Assembly: GCA_002788865.1 (NCBI GenBank)
Contig: PFSC01000136.1
Location: forward strand, 1 to 16,418
DNA: 16,418 nucleotides
Direction: 5' to 3'
Origin: Candidatus Roizmanbacteria bacterium CG_4_9_14_0_2_um_filter_39_13
GTDB taxonomy: Bacteria > Patescibacteriota > Microgenomatia > UBA1406 > GWC2-37-13
Each line of letters opens with the position of its first letter. Position 1 is the stretch's first letter. Under the pieces are notes generated by a model, which was given only the letters and a program-made list of their open reading frames with translations, had not been told where the DNA came from and did no database searches. This document shows positions 13,482-16,418 of the stretch, piece after piece. Made by a program: the position numbers and the translations under genes.

Positions 13482-14546
13482 ATGTTTTTTACTGGAATTA
13501 TAATCATTGCAGTTGCGGCAACAATCTCATACCTCACAACTCCTATTGCGATTCGCATCGCCAAAAAATACCAACTCACAACCGATAGCACCAAGCGCAA
13601 ACACCCTGCACATACGCATACTGGAATTATACCGAGAGGTGGAGGTATTCCAATTTTTATATCTCTTCTTGTGACAGCGGTGATCTTCCTCCCGATGAAT
13701 CAGATCGTCATCGGAATTTTTATTGCAAATGCCCTCCTTTTGATGGTCGGTCTTTGGGACGACAAATATGACGCATCTCCATACAAACGATTTGTATTTA
13801 ACCTAATTATTTCCGTTATTCTTGTCATGTTTGGCCTGGGGATTCCATTTATTTCAAATCCATTTGGCGGGGTAATTCGATTGGATCTTTGGAAAATTTC
13901 AGTCGATATTTTTGGCGGACACACTATTTGGGTAGTTGCAGATATTCTTGCAGTAATTTGGCTTACGTGGACGATGAATATGGTCAATTGGAGCAAGGGA
14001 GTCGATGGGCAACTTCCTGGATTTGTAGCAATCACCGCCTTATTTTTAGGACTACTCTCACAAAGATTTGTAGCACATGACATTCATGCCCAAACAGTGA
14101 TGTACCTATCATTTATTGTGGCCGGAGCATATCTCGGTTTTCTCCCATTTAATTTTTACCCGCAACGTATCATGCCAGGATACGGTGGTGGAGCACTTGC
14201 AGGTTTTTTGCTTGGTATACTCTCAATTTTGTCATTTGGCAAAGTTGGGACTGCGATCTTGGTTCTTGCCATTCCGACGATTGATGCGATCTACACCATA
14301 ATTCGGCGCATCCACATGCACAAGTCACCATTTCGTGCTGACTGGGGACACTTTCACCACAAACTCTTAGAGATCGGTTGGGGGAAACGAAGAATTGCAG
14401 TATTTTACTGGCTTATATCTTTCATTCTCGGAGTTTCGAGTCTGTTTCTTGGGGGTATAGAAAAGTTCTTTGCATTTGTCACAATTGCAGTGGTTCTCTT
14501 CGCATTTATCATCATCATTGAAAGGATGAAAAAAATTCACGTCTAA
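13482..14546 (+). CDS. MraY/WecA-family phosphoglycosyltransferase with altered motifs
   Basis: A polytopic membrane protein of 354 residues (about ten hydrophobic segments) of the polyprenyl-phosphate N-acetylhexosamine-1-phosphate transferase family. These enzymes load the first sugar onto undecaprenyl phosphate for O-antigen, teichoic acid or peptidoglycan synthesis. GIIPRGGGIPIF near residue 50 and GLWDDKYDASPYKRF (Asp pair about 93-94) are typical. The third motif reads NMVNWSKGVDGQLPG, where NxxNxxDGxDG is usual. The motif normally ending FMGDxGS reads RIMPGYGGG, losing the acidic residue. HFHHKLLEIGW is retained. The changes may define a separate subgroup rather than a dead enzyme. A TTG at 13467 would overlap the preceding gene; ATG 13482 is preferred. 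coaBC follows 3 bp after the stop. Confidence 0.85.
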   Translation: MFFTGIIIIAVAATISYLTTPIAIRIAKKYQLTTDSTKRKHPAHTHTGIIPRGGGIPIFISLLVTAVIFLPMNQIVIGIFIANALLLMVGLWDDKYDASPYKRFVFNLIISVILVMFGLGIPFISNPFGGVIRLDLWKISVDIFGGHTIWVVADILAVIWLTWTMNMVNWSKGVDGQLPGFVAITALFLGLLSQRFVAHDIHAQTVMYLSFIVAGAYLGFLPFNFYPQRIMPGYGGGALAGFLLGILSILSFGKVGTAILVLAIPTIDAIYTIIRRIHMHKSPFRADWGHFHHKLLEIGWGKRRIAVFYWLISFILGVSSLFLGGIEKFFAFVTIAVVLFAFIIIIERMKKIHV

Positions 14547-14549
14547 AAT

Positions 14550-15824
14550 ATGTCACACATCGTCATTGGAATCTCATCTGGAATTGCTGCATATAAATCT
14601 CTTGATCTCATTCAGCTTTTGAAAAAAGATAATCACAAAATCTATGTCATGATGACTAAAAAAGCAATGCACATAGTTTCTCCAGGAAAGATTGAGGAGA
14701 TAACTGGATATCCTGTTTTTGTGAATGTATTTGAAGATAGTTTTTCATACGAACAAATTCTAAAACGTAAGAAGGTCGACCACATTGAAGTGGCAAAAAA
14801 GGCAGATATATTTGTTGTTGTCCCGTCAACAGCAAATACGATTGCAAAATTTGCTGCAGGACTTGCTGATGATTTTATTTCAACATCGATTCTTGCTACG
14901 ACCGCGCCTGTTCTCATCTGTCCGTCAATGAACGACAAGATGTGGCATCATCCAGCAACTCAGAGAAACTTGAAAACTCTTACGTCATTTGGGTACGAAA
15001 TCATGATGCCAGACACAGGTTCTCTTGCTTGTGGCACTGATGGAATTGGAAGACTTCCAGATGTAAAGAAAATTAAGAAAGAAATCGAAGGAATTCTTTT
15101 ACGAAAAAAACTTCTTGAAGGAAAAAGGGTTCTGGTAACTGGAGGCGGCACGATTGAGCCAATCGATGATGCTCGAGTAATAACAAATCGAAGCACTGGA
15201 AAAATGGGAAAAGCGATCGCTGAAGCTTCATATCGATATGGAGCTCGCGTGACGTATCTCCATGCACATAATGCCGAACCGTCACAACTTCCAATCAAAA
15301 ATCTCATCTTTACAACATCTGAAGATCTTCAAAAATCACTTATTAATAAACTTAAAGATATTGATATTGTATTTCATGTCGCGGCTGTTTCAGATTTTAC
15401 CGTAAAGAGAGTAGGGAAGAAATTGAGTAGCTCAGTCCCCCATTCTATTACTCTCTCCCCCACCAAGAAAATAATTAATGAGATTAAAAAAATAAATCCC
15501 AAAATAACACTTATAGGTTTCAAGGCGATTGCCTTTCCCTCCGAAGCCGTGGTGAAGAGAGGTCATCCTGAGAGAGTGAAACGACCGAAGGATCCAGAAA
15601 ATACATGGATTCTTCGCGTTGCTCAGAATGACAGTCAGAAACTCTTCACAAATGCAGATGTCGATTATGTCATCGTCAATGATATTAGCCGCCCTGACAT
15701 AGGGTTCGAAACTGAAGAAAATGAAGTATACATAGTATCAAAAGATAAGAAAATAAAGAAGATTGAAAAAGCATCAAAAAAAGATATTGCTCAAAAGATA
15801 ATCATGTATATCTTTGATTTATGA
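14550..15824 (+). CDS. coaBC: CoaBC: phosphopantothenoylcysteine synthetase/decarboxylase
   Basis: A 424-residue bifunctional coenzyme A synthesis enzyme. The CoaC flavoprotein half has GISSGIAAYKSLDL, the active-site His in VDHIEVAKKAD (H78), the substrate-binding CPSMNDKMWHHP and the Cys of LACGTDGIGRL (C161). The CoaB half starts near residue 190: VLVTGGGTIEPIDDARVITNRSTGKMG, the conserved lysines in RVGKKLS (290-291), then LIGFKA and VNDISRPDIGFETEENEV. The SPTKKIINEI stretch lacks the usual NPDIL. Residues 338-362 are a translated GTCAT repeat, placed in the helix region between LIGFKA and the VDYVIVNDIS strand. The start ATG lies 3 bp after the transferase stop. Its end overlaps the convergent gene by 6 bp. 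Confidence 0.95.
   Translation: MSHIVIGISSGIAAYKSLDLIQLLKKDNHKIYVMMTKKAMHIVSPGKIEEITGYPVFVNVFEDSFSYEQILKRKKVDHIEVAKKADIFVVVPSTANTIAKFAAGLADDFISTSILATTAPVLICPSMNDKMWHHPATQRNLKTLTSFGYEIMMPDTGSLACGTDGIGRLPDVKKIKKEIEGILLRKKLLEGKRVLVTGGGTIEPIDDARVITNRSTGKMGKAIAEASYRYGARVTYLHAHNAEPSQLPIKNLIFTTSEDLQKSLINKLKDIDIVFHVAAVSDFTVKRVGKKLSSSVPHSITLSPTKKIINEIKKINPKITLIGFKAIAFPSEAVVKRGHPERVKRPKDPENTWILRVAQNDSQKLFTNADVDYVIVNDISRPDIGFETEENEVYIVSKDKKIKKIEKASKKDIAQKIIMYIFDL
15561..15633 (+). repeat. GTCAT/ATGAC hairpin repeat, copy 7, in frame inside coaBC
   Basis: The core GTCATCCTGAG to CTCAGAATGAC (15562-15632) is 71 bp, exactly as in the helicase gene, with the same half-site arms (ATCCT/AGGAT, ATTCT/AGAAT). 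It is translated as GHPERVKRPKDP, then WILRVAQND, in the identical register. The DNA is very similar to copy 3, differing mainly in the central spacer and a few loop bases. Confidence 0.85.
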
Positions 15825-16163
15825 CTCATCAATTTTTCCCCGGAACACATACATCCCTTCTTCTTTGAGAAATTGCACATGCAATCCAGTTGACTGTTCG
15901 GTATATTCTACTCCGACTTTTTCGCCGATTATAGTAGCCGATACAAGTGCTGTAAGCGTATTGTCAAGCTGTGGGATCGGACCATCGCCGTAAAGAAGCC
16001 CTCGATCTTGCAGAGATTTCCTACCCGATTCAAGTCGTTCACGCGAAATATCTTCGATATTCAAGTCGTAATCCTCATACTTTTCTTCATCTTCTACTCC
16101 AGAAAGCACGAGCACATAGAGAAGCTCATCTGTTGTGAGAGTGATCGAAAATATTTGTGACAT
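15819..16163 (-). CDS. Unrecognised small acidic protein
   Basis: A 114-residue soluble protein with no signal peptide or membrane segment. The N-terminal two-thirds looks helical (LTTDELLYVLVLSGVE, then SRERLESGRKSLQDRGLL), followed by PQLDNTLTALVSATI. The C-terminal third alternates in a beta-like way (GVEYTEQSTGLHVQFLKE, GMYVFRGKI). The pattern of a short helix, LxxRGLL and then a strand could be winged-helix-like, but no family is recognised. It is convergent with coaBC, overlapping its last 6 bp. A TATAGT lies 10 nt ahead of the ATG. No Shine-Dalgarno sequence. Confidence 0.65.
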   Translation of the reverse strand: MSQIFSITLTTDELLYVLVLSGVEDEEKYEDYDLNIEDISRERLESGRKSLQDRGLLYGDGPIPQLDNTLTALVSATIIGEKVGVEYTEQSTGLHVQFLKEEGMYVFRGKIDES

Positions 16164-16285
16164 ACTGAATTTTACTATATTACGAAGCTATTTCACAAAG
16201 AAAATAATACTCATCCATTTTTTAGTACTTAGGCAACTAACTTGAATAAGTTGTCCAAATGAAAGAAATATGGTAGGCTAAATAA

Positions 16286-16351
16286 ATGGAAGAATTACAG
16301 TTACAACAACAGTACGATACCCTCTATGGTATTTTTAACGAAAAGCAATGA
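16286..16351 (+). CDS. Possible 21-codon leader ORF
   Basis: ATG 16286 to TGA 16349-16351 encodes MEELQLQQQYDTLYGIFNEKQ, rich in glutamine. Its stop overlaps a second ATG as ATGA (16348-16351), a typical translational-coupling arrangement. It could be a leader peptide, or the N-terminus of a frameshifted gene (the NEKQ ending resembles some transposase N-termini). Only weak promoter-like sequence precedes it. Confidence 0.3.
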   Translation: MEELQLQQQYDTLYGIFNEKQ

Positions 16352-16418
16352 ACAACCCTGTGCCAAGAGCACAGGGTATCAAAGACTACAACAGTCGTAA
16401 CTGCATATCTTCTGGCTT
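16348..16418 (+). CDS. Possible start of a further gene, cut by the window end
   Basis: From ATG 16348 the frame stays open to the window edge (MNNPVPRAQGIKDYNSRN and on). It overlaps the preceding 21-codon ORF by ATGA. It is too short to identify. Confidence 0.25.
   Translation, partial: MNNPVPRAQGIKDYNSRNCISSG
16356..16376 (+). promoter_or_regulatory. Hairpin with a competing partner sequence
   Basis: CCCTGTGC (16356-16363) pairs with GCACAGGG (16369-16376) around CAAGA. The 3' arm and the bases after it, AGGGTATC (16373-16380), also match GATACCCT at 16316-16323 exactly, so the two pairings exclude each other. No T-run follows. Confidence 0.4.

Noticed and set aside
13700..14083. 127-codon minus-strand ORF
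   Set aside because: It is antisense to the MraY-family gene, with low-complexity Ile/Thr/Pro composition and no recognisable domain.
1..16418. CRISPR array, tRNA or rRNA genes
   Set aside because: No regularly spaced direct repeats and no tRNA cloverleaf or rRNA sequence were seen on reading; the repeats present are palindromic and scattered.

Overview
The window looks like a chromosomal segment of an AT-rich bacterium with a reduced genome, most likely from the Candidate Phyla Radiation (Patescibacteria). This placement is inferred from gene content, the absence of Shine-Dalgarno sequences, the atypical lipid-linked sugar transferase and the dense small palindromic repeats. No rRNA gene is present to confirm it. 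TGA and TAA end the intact genes, so the TGA-as-glycine code of Gracilibacteria/SR1 does not apply.

Layout. (1) 1-1215 is a graveyard of mobile DNA: a truncated, frameshifted integrase-type transposase, a complete miniature transposon with an 8-bp target duplication, and a 3'-truncated IS5-type transposase. (2) 1261-2813 (minus) holds tuf and rpsJ. The rest of the S10 operon does not follow; the IS debris starts there instead. A strong promoter and a 90-nt hairpin leader precede tuf. (3) 3065-6091 (plus) is a UvrD-type helicase fused to an iron-sulfur PD-(D/E)XK nuclease. (4) 6174-11419 (minus) holds a double-length folC, a queuosine-precursor-type transporter, a GIY-YIG nuclease gene, a RibD-type reductase and an unrecognised gene split by an in-frame TAG. 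(5) 11788-15824 (plus) holds glyA, a small membrane protein, a MraY/WecA-family transferase and coaBC, followed by a convergent unknown gene. The last bases may start another gene.

The most interesting signal is a family of small repeats with fixed architecture: GTCAT-hairpin-ATCCAG, a spacer, then CTGGAT-hairpin-ATGAC. There are seven copies. In one, the spacer is exactly filled by the GIY-YIG nuclease gene (2 and 3 nt to spare), which suggests that the nuclease gene belongs to the mobile unit. Three others lie inside essential-type genes (helicase-nuclease, RibD-type reductase, CoaBC), always in the same orientation and reading register, adding about 24-26 residues without breaking the frame. 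Two others sit inside two unrelated miniature transposons. This resembles Rickettsia palindromic elements in outcome, but here a candidate enzyme is present.

The RibD-type reductase, the FolC-FolC fusion and GlyA together suggest a small folate/one-carbon set, in which the RibD-type protein might act as dihydrofolate reductase. That is inference.
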